The notes beneath the pieces were generated by a model. It was not told where the DNA came from and did no database searches. It saw only the letters and a list, made by a program, of their open reading frames with translations. Shown here piece by piece: positions 32,615 through 41,690 of a DNA stretch of 64,000 nt (position 1 is the first letter of the stretch; each line of letters begins with the position of its first letter). Origin of the DNA: Dipteris shenzhenensis. Taxonomy: Eukaryota > Polypodiophyta > Polypodiopsida > Gleicheniales. The translations under genes and the position numbers were made by a program. Location: the NCBI GenBank assembly GCA_047967505.1, contig CM106540.1; one strand, written 5' to 3'.

Positions 32615-33376
32615 CTATCTTTTCAGCTTGTAGCAATCCTTTTTCATATGGCCCTTCTTGCCACAGTGGTAACACTCAATGTTCCGTGCCCTGGATTTGC
32701 TACGAGACTTCCCTCTTTCTTGGGACTTCCCCCTGAACTGTGATCTGCCCCTTTGCACATTTAAGGCTGCATCCTGCTTGTTGCCATCCATAGACTTTCG
32801 TCTAATCTCCTCGGCTAACAAGCTACCCACAACATCATCAAATTTCAGTACTCCACCAGGTGCAGAGTTACTGACAGCTGTACGAAAGGTATCCCATGAG
32901 GATGGCAATGAACATAAGAGAAATATTGCCTTAGTCTCCGCATCAAAATTCATTTTCTGAGCCTGAAGCTGGCTGAAAATAATATTGAATTCATTCAAAT
33001 GAGAAGCAATGGAGACCCCTTCCTTCATCTGCAGCTCAAACAACCTCTTCATGAGGTAAACTTTATTAGAGGCAGTTTCCTTCTCATAAGTGGCACACAG
33101 TTTCTTCCACAAATCTTCAGTAGTCTGCTCATTCACTACTGTGAAATAAACTGACTCTGCAAGATGAAGTCTAATAGTAGAATTTGCTAATGCATCCAAC
33201 TCATTCCAATCATCCTCAGACATATTTGCAGGCTTAGCTTCAATCCCTGCCAAGGGTTTAATCTGCTTCTTTTGAATAAGCACATCCCTTATCTGTTCTT
33301 TCCACAAAGAAAAGTTTGTCCCATCAAACTTTTTAATGTTGAAAAACTCCTTTTCAGACATGGAAGAGGATGCCAT
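32615..33376 (-). CDS. Copia gag with CCHC zinc knuckle
   Basis: I place the start at the ATG at 33376 (MASSSMSEKEFFNIKKFDG), because the same ATG begins gag in the truncated copy. The 8-codon upstream extension to 33400 is hydrophobic and unlike gag. The protein has about 253 residues. A UBN2-type gag core (FDGTNFSLWKEQIRDVL, QTTEDLWKKLCATYEKE, SLPSSWDTFRTAV) is followed by a basic Arg/Ser/Lys stretch (RGRSQFRGKSQERGKSRSKS) and a zinc knuckle CYHCGKKGHMKKDC (CX2CX4HX4C). It ends KLKR and TAG. In length and layout it is an intact copia nucleocapsid protein, which would package element RNA in the cytoplasm. Confidence 0.9.
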   Translation of the reverse strand: MASSSMSEKEFFNIKKFDGTNFSLWKEQIRDVLIQKKQIKPLAGIEAKPANMSEDDWNELDALANSTIRLHLAESVYFTVVNEQTTEDLWKKLCATYEKETASNKVYLMKRLFELQMKEGVSIASHLNEFNIIFSQLQAQKMNFDAETKAIFLLCSLPSSWDTFRTAVSNSAPGGVLKFDDVVGSLLAEEIRRKSMDGNKQDAALNVQRGRSQFRGKSQERGKSRSKSRARNIECYHCGKKGHMKKDCYKLKR

Positions 33377-34802
33377 GATGCAAATAAAGCAAAATCCCAA
33401 ATGCTAGTGCCTGCAAGAGAGAATCACACCAAATACCAGGTGCACCCAAATGTGTATGCCACAATAGACTGAAATATCACAAAAGACTCAAAGCTCAAAG
33501 CATCAAAAGATGCATCTGACTCATGTGCATATACTATGCATCCATATGAGCAAATCTGGCCCAAAAGAAAATGCCAATAAGTGCCAAATGACTCAAGCAT
33601 AAACACTGTCCACTGGCATATGCATCAATAATGTCTCATCCAAGAGAGCATAGCACTATCAGTGCATCACCTGCAATGTTTCAAAGCTGTCCCTCAGCAT
33701 AAAATAGCATCCATGTGCAAAGCGTCCATAAAAAATAGCATCCCACAAGGCAATTTGGGCCTATCAGCGCATCCAACAAGAACCGCAATGCATCCAAATG
33801 GCCTATAAATCATCCATTGCAACCCAATGCATACCACGAATGAGCGCACACTGCTCAAACTACAACCAGAGTGATCTGCATAAGGTATGCTCAAGAAATC
33901 ATAGTCCCACGGTAATGAGCGCTACTGAAAATAGAACCTGAGATGCTTCAAAACATGGGCGCCATTGCATAATCGGACTCAGCAAGAAAATCTGCAAATA
34001 TCTCTCTTCTGCCAGAACTTCAAAATCCCAACCGATGAGTGAGAAATGGGAGTCAATTCTTATCCACTGCCATGTGGCATAAATCTAAGGTTTCAAAACC
34101 TTAGAATGAAAAATGCATAACAGAGAGACGAAATCGAATACACAGAGATCTATAACTCTGAAAATCCTCCACCAAATCGCGCAAGAACTGATAGGTAGGG
34201 GTTTTTGGGCGTCCGGAACGCAATGGGACAGACGGTTTTGGAAACCGTGGCCTCAATCACTGGGTCCAACACACGGAATGAAAAACGTTTTTGGAAACAG
34301 AGCTATCTGTAAACTCCACCGGAGTGCTAATGATGAGCAACATAGAAGTTTTAGGACCTCCTGAGTCCACCGGAACTGACAGATCTGCAAATGGTTACTC
34401 CAAACTTGAGTTCCAACACCCGGGCAAAAAACGCAGGAACTGACACAGTGAGTCAGAAATCCACTGAAATGATCCCAGATTCAAGAATGAAGGTGTTTCC
34501 AAGCTCCTGAAGTAATGTGGATACCAAAAGCAAGCAATAGTTGCCTCTACAAGTCAATACGGAGTCTCTGTCATCGAACGGAACAGGGAAAAGCTCAAAA
34601 AACGACTTTTTCTTTGAAAGCTCTTAACAGGCTCTCAAAACCACTTCGCAAAGCCAAAGTGACTTTTCCAAAGGTTCCTCCAAGGTCTCTGCACACTCGG
34701 ATGCAAGTAAAGTCACCCACAAAGCTTCCCACAAAGCTTCTCCTTCCTCCCACAGAGCTACTGAGCTTCAAGCATTCACGCACGCTCAGCTAGATCACTC
34801 GG
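33377..34802 (-). other. Copia 5' leader (untranslated)
   Basis: About 1.4 kb lies between the primer site and the gag ATG on the element strand. No conserved protein is seen and frames are short. The part nearest gag (33377-33600) is conserved in the truncated copy at 18990-19233. Packaging and dimerisation signals would be expected here, but none can be pinned down by eye. Confidence 0.6.
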
Positions 34803-34814
34803 GCTCTGATACCA
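34803..34814 (-). other. Copia primer-binding site (tRNA-iMet)
   Basis: On the element strand this is TGGTATCAGAGC, the standard plant tRNA-iMet primer site, two bases inside the 5' LTR. Minus-strand DNA synthesis would start here. Confidence 0.95.
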
Positions 34815-34816
34815 GT

Positions 34817-34997
34817 TGAGAGTGCTCTCAACGGAAGCAAGAATGGAAGAAGGAGAGAGAGCGAGAGAGAGAGACAGAGAGCCACACAAGTTTTGGTGGG
34901 TGCAGAACCACCCTAATCTTCTTTTTCATTCATTTATATATGTGTTTGAGTATTGTACATAACTGGGGTTAAGGCACAGTGACCTTTAACCCCCACA
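34817..34997 (-). repeat. Copia 5' LTR (181 bp)
   Basis: It begins TGAGAGTGCTCTC and ends CCCCCACA on the forward strand. It carries the element's promoter and start of transcription if functional. It differs from the 3' LTR only at 34936. Followed by GAGAT, the right target duplication. Confidence 0.95.
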
Positions 34998-35002
34998 GAG
35001 AT
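34998..35002. other. Target-site duplication (right), GAGAT
   Basis: Matches 29075-29079 exactly. Confidence 0.9.
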
Positions 35003-35158
35003 GACTTTTCCAACATCTCCTGCAAGCCACATGGCACTCTCCTCCTACAAGCCTTCTCCAACTGAGCTGAGTTGAGCCTTCTCCTGCAAGCCACGTGGCA
35101 CTCCCCTGCAGAGGAGAAAAAAAATACAAAGCTCCTTGCATGTGTTGCCACTTATGCA
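35003..35158. repeat. Short tandem repeat beside the copia site
   Basis: The block 'tctcctgcaagccac(a/g)tgg' plus 'cactc' occurs near 35019 and again near 35081, joined by 'caagccttctccaactgagc'. No gene is visible. Confidence 0.5.
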
Positions 35159-35374
35159 AATGCATGTATTTACTGGCAACCTCAAATCCCCTTCAATCAT
35201 ATGCATTTTGAGCCCCTCCAGGCAGAGTGAATTGCTTCAATGTTTTTGGCTGAACCTTTTTGCACCTAGCTGATGGCATGAAATTTTTTACGCAATTGCA
35301 TGTGTTTACTGGCAACCTCAAATCCTTCAATCATATGCATTTTGACCCCTCTAGGCAGAGTGAATTGCTTCAAT
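35159..35374. repeat. 136-bp tandem repeat leading into the 0.92-kb duplication
   Basis: The block starting 'gcatgt(a/g)tttactggcaa' and running through 'cagagtgaattgcttcaatg' and 'tttttggctgaac' occurs from about 35162 and from about 35298 (offset 136). Its end is the start of the larger duplicated unit at 35375. Confidence 0.75.
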
Positions 35375-36256
35375 GTTTTTGGCTGAACTTTTTTGCACCT
35401 AGTTGATGGCCAGAGTGTGGATTCTTGCATGCAAATACCTTGGAACCACTGAGATGTAGTGCTCGTATCCTAGAGAGTTCTTTCCAAAGTCATTTGCCAC
35501 CACCTCTGTCTCAACCGATGGACATCGCTTTCCAATGCTTGCTCTTTCAAAGAAACCTTTTTATTAGAGGTTTGTTGGAATTGTTAAAGAGAGACTCAAA
35601 GATGCTTCCAAGAAACCTTTCTATCTGAGTTTGATTCGAATTGTTAAAGAGAAACTCAACGATGAACAAAGATGAAATAGTTTCAAAAAATCGATTATAA
35701 TCATGATCAACAGCTCAGAATGCTAACCTGCAACAACTTCGATTTTAAACTTGTTTGTGATATCCACAAACACCCACGATGATGGAGGCTGCCTAGCCCT
35801 TGCAACCTAGTCTTTCTCCTGCAAATTGTTGAGCCCTTCAGGCCAACATTTGATTGGATCTCTTGCAAACTCTTTGAATTAGCAAGCCAATCAATTGTTG
35901 GAGCGTGCCCTCCATTAAGAACAGCTTTGGCAGTCTTGGAGCTATCTTTAATCGCATCTCTCAATAGTACCACTACTTTAAGCTCCTCCAAGTGGCAAAT
36001 CATTGATTTATTAATGGTCCTAGATCGGACCCTACCTGATGTTGAGCTTGCTCAAATCTACCTTCTTTCGTTCCTCCATTATCTTCATTTTCTTTCATCT
36101 CTTTTCCTTAGATATTCATGCCCTTTCATCTTCCCCTAGCATCGATCAACCCCTACACCTCTCTTTCTCTCTCTCTCTCTCTCAAAACCACATACAAAAA
36201 TTCTATAAAAAGCTCCCCCCCCACCTCTCTATGTGTGTGTGTGAGAGAGAGAGAGA

Positions 36257-36298
<42 letters not shown>
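35375..36298. repeat. 0.92-kb tandem duplication, unit 1
   Basis: Unit 1 runs from GTTTTTGGCTGAAC at 35375 to a (CT)n stretch at about 36163-36183, a C-rich stretch near 36213, and a (GA)n/(GT)n stretch at about 36231-36298. Unit 2 starts at 36299 with the same words. About 835 bp of non-microsatellite sequence is shared with only scattered substitutions, so the duplication is fairly young. The junction lies at the microsatellite, consistent with slippage or unequal exchange there. Confidence 0.9.
35707..36003 (-). CDS. 98-codon ORF, copy 1, unknown
   Basis: A reverse-strand frame starts MICHLEELKVVVLLRDAIKD and contains CRRKTRLQGLGSLHHRGCLW, inside unit 1 of the 0.92-kb duplication. The same frame is open in unit 2 (36631-36927) with several amino-acid differences and no stop. 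No family is recognised. Two open copies after duplication are only mild evidence of coding, because the units are still similar. Confidence 0.25.
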   Translation of the reverse strand: MICHLEELKVVVLLRDAIKDSSKTAKAVLNGGHAPTIDWLANSKSLQEIQSNVGLKGSTICRRKTRLQGLGSLHHRGCLWISQTSLKSKLLQVSILSC

Positions 36299-36303
<5 letters not shown>

Positions 36304-37133
36304 TGGCTGAACTTTTTTGCACCTAGTTGATGGCCAGAGTGTGGATTCTTGCACGCAAATACCTTGGAACCACTGAGATGTAGCGCTCGTATCCTAGAGA
36401 GTTCTTTCCAAAGTCATTTGCCACCACCTCTGTCTCAACCGATGGACATCGCTTTCCAATGCTTGCTCTTTCAAAGAAACCTTTTTATTAGAAGTTTGTT
36501 TGAATTGTTGAAGAGAGACTCAAAGATGCTTCCAAGAAACCTTTCTATCCGAGTTTGATTCGAATTGTTAAAGAGAAACTCAATGATGAACAAAGATGAA
36601 ATAGTTTCAAAAAATCGATTATAATCATGATCAACAGCTCAGAATGCTAACCTGCAACAACTTCGATTTTAAACTTGTTTGTGACATCCACAAACACCCA
36701 CGATGATGGAGGCTGCCTAGACCTTGCAACCTAGTCTTTCTCCTGCAAATTGTTGAGCCCTTCAGGCCAACATTTGATTGGAGCTCTTGCAAACTCTTTG
36801 AATTAGCAAGCCGACTAATTGTTGGAGCGTGCCCTCTATTAAGAACAGCTCTGGCAGTCTTCGAGCTATCTTTAATCGCATCTCTCAATAGTACCGCTGC
36901 TTTAAGCTCCTCCAAGTGGCAAATCATTGATTTATTAATGGTCCTAGATCGGACCCTACCCGATGTTGAGCTTGCTCAAATCTACCTTCTTTTGTTCCTC
37001 CATTATCTTCATTTTCTTTCATCTACTTTCCTTAGATATTCATGCCCTTTCATCTTCCCCTAGCATCGATCAACCCCTACATCTCTCTTTCTCTCTCTCT
37101 CTCAAAACCACATACAAAAATTCTATAAAAAGC
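36299..37133. repeat. 0.92-kb tandem duplication, unit 2
   Basis: This is the second unit, offset 924 bp for most of its length and 920 bp after the CT tract (the 'ttctataaaa' word is at 36201 and 37121). It passes into a (C)n/(CT)n-rich region at 37133. Confidence 0.9.
36631..36927 (-). CDS. 98-codon ORF, copy 2, unknown
   Basis: Counterpart of the frame at 35707-36003, starting MICHLEELKAAVLLRDAIKD. It has no recognised domain. Differences include several non-synonymous changes (for example the segment around GHAPTIDW in unit 1 reads GHAPTISR here). Confidence 0.25.
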   Translation of the reverse strand: MICHLEELKAAVLLRDAIKDSSKTARAVLNRGHAPTISRLANSKSLQELQSNVGLKGSTICRRKTRLQGLGSLHHRGCLWMSQTSLKSKLLQVSILSC

Positions 37134-37370
37134 CCCCCCCCTCCCCCCTCTCTCTCTCTCCCTCTCTCTCTCTAGCTATGGTTTTGAGATAAACCCTCTT
37201 CCTCCCCCCTCCCCTCTCTCTCTCTCTCCCTCTCTCTCTCTAGCTATGATTTTGAGATAAACCCTCTTTCTCCCCCTCCCCTCTCTCTCTCTCTCCCTCT
37301 CTCACAAAAACACAAAAGCACACACACACACACACAAACAAACACACACACTCTCTCTCACACACATAGA
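37133..37370. repeat. CT/CA low-complexity tract with 68-bp tandem units
   Basis: CT-rich sequence is interrupted twice by 'tagctatg(g/a)ttttgagata' at about 37173 and 37241 (period 68 bp), then by a third 'ccccctcccctctctct' block. It ends in (CA)n/(CT)n around 37318-37370. Confidence 0.8.
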
Positions 37371-37560
37371 AATATTGTAGATATAAAAGCTGGTAGTACT
37401 TGATACAACCGTCTGGAGGTGACGAAGCAACCCAAGCTGGAATAGAGCAAGTTGCAATAGCTTCGTCAATGGTCTCTGGCTAGATGAGGATAAGTTCGAG
37501 CTTACAAATAAAAGAGAGAGCGACAGACAGTTTTAGGATGTCTATCACCTGAAATTTCTC

Positions 37561-37834
37561 CAGCTAGGACACCCCCTCAACGATAGCTGGAGTTGGAGCT
37601 GGAGGTGTGGCGCACGATGGAGGTTGGGCGAGGAGGTGGGAGCCTGTGGCGTTGGTGATCACGCTGGAGCTGGAGGTGGTGATCACGTCTTCTTCTCTAG
37701 CTAGGACACCCCCTCAACAACGGCTAGAGCTGGAGCTGGAGGTGGCACGCGATGGAGGCTGGGCGAGGAGGCGGGAGCCTGTGGCGCTGGTGATCACGCT
37801 GGAGCTGCAGCTGGTGATCACGTCTTCGTCATCA
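37561..37834. repeat. 137-bp GC-rich tandem duplication upstream of the P450
   Basis: 'agctaggacaccccctcaac' begins units at 37562 and 37699. Each continues with 'gctggagctggaggtg', a 'gatggagg(t/c)tgggcgaggagg' block and 'tggtgatcacgctggagctg'. The matching long frames on both strands (37607-37936 and 37714-38040) are Leu/Glu- or Ser/Arg-rich read-through and have no family. A short Thr/Ser codon-like run 'ctctactactacg' follows near 37840-37880. Confidence 0.8.
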
Positions 37835-38068
37835 CCTTCCTCTACTACTACGTCGCTCCACCTTCCTCTACTACTACGATCACCTTCCTCTGTGGCACGA
37901 TGGAGGCTGGAGGAGGAGACTGGAGCCATGGCGTGACGGCGCAATTCATTATGGAGTGACGACGTCGTGAAAGCGTGACGGCGTGACGCTTCTACCCTCC
38001 CATCGCCTCGACATGTGGCGGGTTGGCCTCGCCTCAACACGTGGCAGGTTGGCTTCTCCCCTCCCTAC

Positions 38069-38172
38069 TTAATAGAATAGATAGATAGAAGATAGAAGAT
38101 AGAAGATAGATAGAAGATGGAAGATAGATAGATAGAAGATAGATAGATAGATAGAAGATAGAAGATAGAAGG
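38069..38172. repeat. (GATA/AGAAGATA)n microsatellite
   Basis: A run of 'gatagatagaagatagaaga' type units starts just after 'ctacttaatagaatag' and ends about 130 bp before the P450 start codon. Confidence 0.9.
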
Positions 38173-38304
38173 GGATGGCACGTGCGAGGTTGGGTGGCGG
38201 CTGAAAGATTAATGGACGACGGCGCATGTCCGGCGGCCGGCGGCGGGACACAATTTTACAATGCTGAGGGCCTCCTCGCCATCTCACAAGAGTAGCCAGT
38301 TCGC

Positions 38305-39228
38305 ATGGCAGCTAGTGTGGCAATGGCGAGCCCCGTCGACCAGTACAGTCTGTGCCTTTGCTTCCTGCACATGCTCCGTTCCTCCCCCTCCCGCTCGCCT
38401 TCCTCTCCCTCCGCTGGAGCTCCCCCGGTGGCCACGCCTGGCTCTTCCCCCTCCGGTTCCCGTATCCCCGGCCCCCGTGCCCTCCCTATTCTCGGTTCCA
38501 TCTTCTCTTTCTCCTCCCTCGCCCACCGTCGCCTCGCCTCCCTTGCTTCCTCCCACTGCGCCCTCCCCCTCATGGCTTTCAGTTTGGGTAACACTCGCGT
38601 CGTCATCTCCGATGTAGCGCGTGAGCTTCTCTGTAGCTCCTCGTTCGCAGATCGCCCCCTCAAACAGTCCGCTCAGCAGCTGCTCCTCGGGCGCGCCATT
38701 GGATTCGCACCTTACGGGGATTATTGGCGTAACCTCCGGCGAATTGCCGCCTCTCACCTTTTCGCTCCCCGCCGAATTGCCGCCCATGAACATCTCCGCC
38801 AATTCGAGACTTCCGCAATGCTTGACGCCATTGCATCTAATCAGTCTGGAATCGTTACGGTACGGCCTTATCCGCAGCGTGCTGCTCTCAACAACATAAT
38901 GACTACGGTTTTCGGTAGGAGCTACCAGTTTGGCAGTGATTGTGAGCAAGCTCGTGAATTGCAAAGCATGGTGCGCGAAGGCTTCGACCTCCTCGGAGCT
39001 TTCAATATGGCGGACCATTTGCCAGCGCTCCAGAACTTGGATCCCCTGCGGATTCGCCAACGCTTTGACGCGCTCGTACCACAAGTATATGCCTTCGTAC
39101 AAAAGATAATAGACGAGCACAAGTGTGTGATTCGTGCTAACGCGGACTCGTCGCATTTTGTCGATGTGGTTCTGGGCTTACAAGTAGAGGAGAACCTTTC
39201 AAACTCGGATGTGGTAGCAGTCTTGTGG
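38305..39228 (+). pseudogene. CYP78A: P450 exon 1
   Basis: The exon begins at ATG 38305 (MAASVAMASPVDQYSL) and ends ...VVAVLW before GTGAGT. From about 38395 to 38450 the expected CYP78A anchor-to-hinge sequence is in another frame: there the frame through 38352 reads LPLPLAFLSLRWSSPGGHAW, containing the SPGG.AW motif typical of the family. The main frame is low-complexity Ser/Pro at that point. From SRIPGPR on (about 38454) the main frame is normal and open. Upper-case GC content and codon use are unlike the AT-rich surroundings. Confidence 0.85.
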
Positions 39229-39330
39229 GTGAGTTCGAACGAATGAATTTTCAGACTCTGGTGGCCCGTTGTGTTAAGGCTTTATGTATATATCTTTTCC
39301 GGAGACTTACAGTGCTCAAATTTTTTTCAG
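39229..39330 (+). other. CYP78A: P450 intron (GT-AG, 102 bp)
   Basis: The donor is TGG|GTGAGT at 39229 and the acceptor TTTTTTTCAG|GAG ends at 39330. It is phase 0, between VLW and EMIFRG. This matches the single conserved CYP78A intron that precedes the I-helix oxygen-binding motif. Confidence 0.9.
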
Positions 39331-39951
39331 GAGATGATATTCCGAGGTACAGACACTATGGCAATATTGACGGAGTGGATTTTAGCTGACCTAGTTCTCA
39401 ATCCTCGTATCCAGGCCAAGTTACACGCCGAGCTGGAGGCTACAGTGGATAAGGGTGGGCAATTGCGAGATGCCGACATTGCTAGAATGCCTTATCTGCA
39501 AGCAATTGTAAAACAGACCCTGCGAGTGCATCCCCCTGGCCCTCTACTCTCTTGGGCAAGGCTTTCTATCCATGATGTGAAAATTGCTGGGCACCACATT
39601 CCTGCTGGAACAACAGCGATGGTCAATATGTGGGCAATCACACACGATCCTTGTATTTGGTAGGACCCTGATCTCTTCATACCTGAAAGGTTTATGGTGA
39701 GTGAAGGAGGAAAGGATATAGATATTAGAGGAAGCGACCTGAGACTGGCTCCATTCGGAGCTGGGAGGCGAGGCAAGGCTCTCGGGTTGGCTACAGTCAA
39801 TCTTTGGGTGGCTAGAATCATTCAGCGATTTCAACTTTCGCTTGACGACAAGCATCCTGTCGACTTAACGGAGCTATTGAAGCTCTCGTGTGAAATGGTG
39901 ATGCCTCTTACAGCTCAGTTCATCGATAGGCAACAGTGGACGTGCTCATGA
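39331..39951 (+). pseudogene. CYP78A: P450 exon 2 with stop and haem-site deletion
   Basis: In frame from 39331: oxygen-binding FRGTDT, then [19 protein letters not shown] with Gln where the invariant K-helix Glu belongs. HDPCIW is followed by TAG at 39661, then [17 protein letters not shown] then meets [20 protein letters not shown] without the three residues that include the haem-binding Cys. The frame ends QQWTCS and TGA at 39949-39951. Each of the three lesions alone would abolish normal P450 function. Confidence 0.9.
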
Positions 39952-41690
39952 CCACAACCTGTGTGTAAAGATGCACAAAGGTCGTCGTGTTTGTCATAAC
40001 CATGTATGCGCAGAACCTGTTTAAAAGGTTAACAGTAAGGGACGAGTCCTCACAAAAGAGGGGCACCGTCCCTTCCCTTCCTCATCGGAGGAGTACTTAC
40101 TCTATTTTGCGGCAGAGTTATATCCCAAGGTTTTGTAACGTAGTTGAGAGTGTTACTGAAGAGGCTGCTTTTGGCAAGGTTTTTTTCTTTTAGCGAAGGG
40201 GCATGGAAGTTGCCGGCTATTGACGGAAAGCATTGCATACGGTCCCTTCTAAGACGGCCATCGATTTGTCTCCACCGATATAAAATGAATTCGAGCCCAA
40301 AATCTGTTTTTGATTACTTTTGCGATTCTGGTTTTTTGCGTTGGCGCCATCTGCTTCTTTTTAGAAATCATCTCCATAAATAATGCGGAGAAGTCATTGT
40401 GCGTTATCGCTTTAGTGGATTGTACATGCAACAGATATTCTGATCTGCGTTCTTGGATCCATCTCTCGGATTCGCACGTTATTTTTTCTAATAAGCTGGA
40501 ACAGAGTGTCCGGGTCCGTTATGTAACATAGTGGTTGTACTAACGCATTGCAGACAATTGACCAAGTTCATGGTGAGGAATTGAGGATAGCTTACGTTAT
40601 TGTTTCATGTTCGCCACTTTCCTCTCTATAGCTAGTTACGTTGAGTCTGTTGCGTTCATTGGGCTTTACTTGCGTTGAGTCCAGGCAACATTGCAAAAGT
40701 AGATTGTAGTCTAGCAGCACGTGGTGACTTGCTTAGGTTTCGTTATCGGACAATGCGCGTTTGTTAATAACGTTCTACACTCTTGAGCTGCCGCGGAACC
40801 TGCAGCCTGCTCATCGCGATGTTGGGGTATTGCTTCTCTTGCATATGTTTCGTTATCGGACAATGTGCGTCCGTTCATAACGTTCTCTTCTACGCTCGAG
40901 TTTCCGCGCATCCTGCCTGCTCATCATGTTGGTTATGTATTGCAGATCGTTTGCCCAGCCGTTGGTTCCGTCATGTTTATGGCTTATCCACTGTTTTTTG
41001 GGGTTGATCAGCTGGCGGCTGGATAGTCGCTGTGGGCTCTCAAGAGCTGAGTTAAGTCTGCTTTTGGTCCACAACAGGAGTGAATAATAAGGGTTACATG
41101 AATATTATGAAGCCCAAAAGTCTAATGAAGCTCAATCTGTGCAGCAAATTTAAGCACTGACATTGAAGCCGCTTGAGAGTGGGTAGGCCCCAAGATAAAT
41201 CTACATTTCCTTCCCGTCTCGAAATTTCTGATGGGCTATTCTTCCGCATCATTATATACTACGTGTTGCTGCATAATAAAGGGCTTTGTCTGCGAGTAAC
41301 AATTCTGGAGAATGCCGTCGATGATTTCCGTGTGTTCCAAGAACTTGGGGAGAGGCGCTTCCTTTTCGTGCTCAGCGCGGTGCGCTACCCTACGTAAACC
41401 TTACATCTTCGAATTTATCATTATGCTCTGGGAATGGATTTTCGTCGAACATAAGCAATTTTGAATTCAACTGCGTCGAAGCGACTCGAAGGTGTTCCAA
41501 AATTCAAGGTTTGAATTCCTCTGTAGATTTTTCGGGGAAAATTGAACTAGGTGGATGCAGGTCTTAGTGAAGGCTTTGCACTACAAACGAAAAAAGGGGA
41601 TTTCTGTATTTTTCACAATTTTCTATAATTTGATGCGTTCTTTTAGTTAACATCATTCCTTTTTAGTTCGTGATAGTCGTTCACTCCTCC
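39952..41690. other. 3' flank of the P450, no second gene recognised
   Basis: Sequence of mixed composition, less AT-rich than most of the window. It contains a 110-bp tandem duplication (listed separately) but no domain. Short frames here are not convincing. Old UTR sequence of the P450 may occupy the first few hundred bases. Confidence 0.45.
40737..40955. repeat. 110-bp tandem duplication
   Basis: 'gtttcgttatcggacaatg' starts units at 40737 and 40847. Both continue with 'cgtt(t/c)gtt(a/c)ataacgttct', 'gag(c/t)t(g/t)ccgcg', 'cctgc(t)catc' and 'atgttgg'. Units are about 80 percent alike by eye. Confidence 0.75.

Larger units (their letters stand above)
29080..34997 (-). mobile_element. Full-length Ty1/copia LTR retrotransposon
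   Basis: This 5,918-bp element is on the reverse strand. From its 5' end it carries LTR (34817-34997), tRNA-iMet primer site (34803-34814), a 1.4-kb leader and gag (33376-32615). Protease, integrase, RT and RNase H follow in that order (about 32600-29314), which defines copia. A polypurine tract (29261-29272) and the 3' LTR (29080-29260) complete it. GAGAT flanks both sides. The two LTRs differ at one position of 181, so insertion is recent on the scale of plant genomes. Two TAG codons and one one-base shift in an A run break gag-pol. It may have been active or trans-complemented recently but is probably no longer autonomous. Confidence 0.95.
38305..39951 (+). pseudogene. CYP78A: CYP78A-type cytochrome P450 pseudogene (two exons)
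   Basis: Exon 1 (38305-39228) and exon 2 (39331-39951) give about 513 codons with a phase-0 intron at the position usual for CYP78A. P450 features are the proline-rich hinge SRIPGPRALPILGSIFSF, the C-helix WRNLRR, the I-helix [20 protein letters not shown], the K-helix region [14 protein letters not shown] and PERF. CYP78A enzymes are ER-anchored monooxygenases that promote organ and seed growth in plants. Lesions: the N-terminal anchor region changes frame twice; the ExxR Glu is Gln (CAG 39514-39516); TAG at 39661-39663 stops translation before PERF; and FGAGRR joins GKALGLA directly, so the VCP with the haem-ligand Cys is gone (9 bp lost at 39771/39772). The rest is well preserved, so inactivation is recent. 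Confidence 0.9.

Noticed and set aside
32540-32620. Confident call of programmed frameshifting between gag and pol
   Set aside because: A TAG and a homopolymer run are more simply explained by decay; no comparison copy is available in the window because the other copy has deleted this stretch.
37607-38040. Long open frames on both strands upstream of the P450
   Set aside because: They follow from the GC-rich 137-bp tandem repeat; translations are low-complexity and both strands are open over the same stretch.
38256-39156. Antisense frames of 135 and 290 codons across P450 exon 1
   Set aside because: They are shadows of the GC-rich exon; the sense strand encodes clear P450 motifs and a conserved intron.
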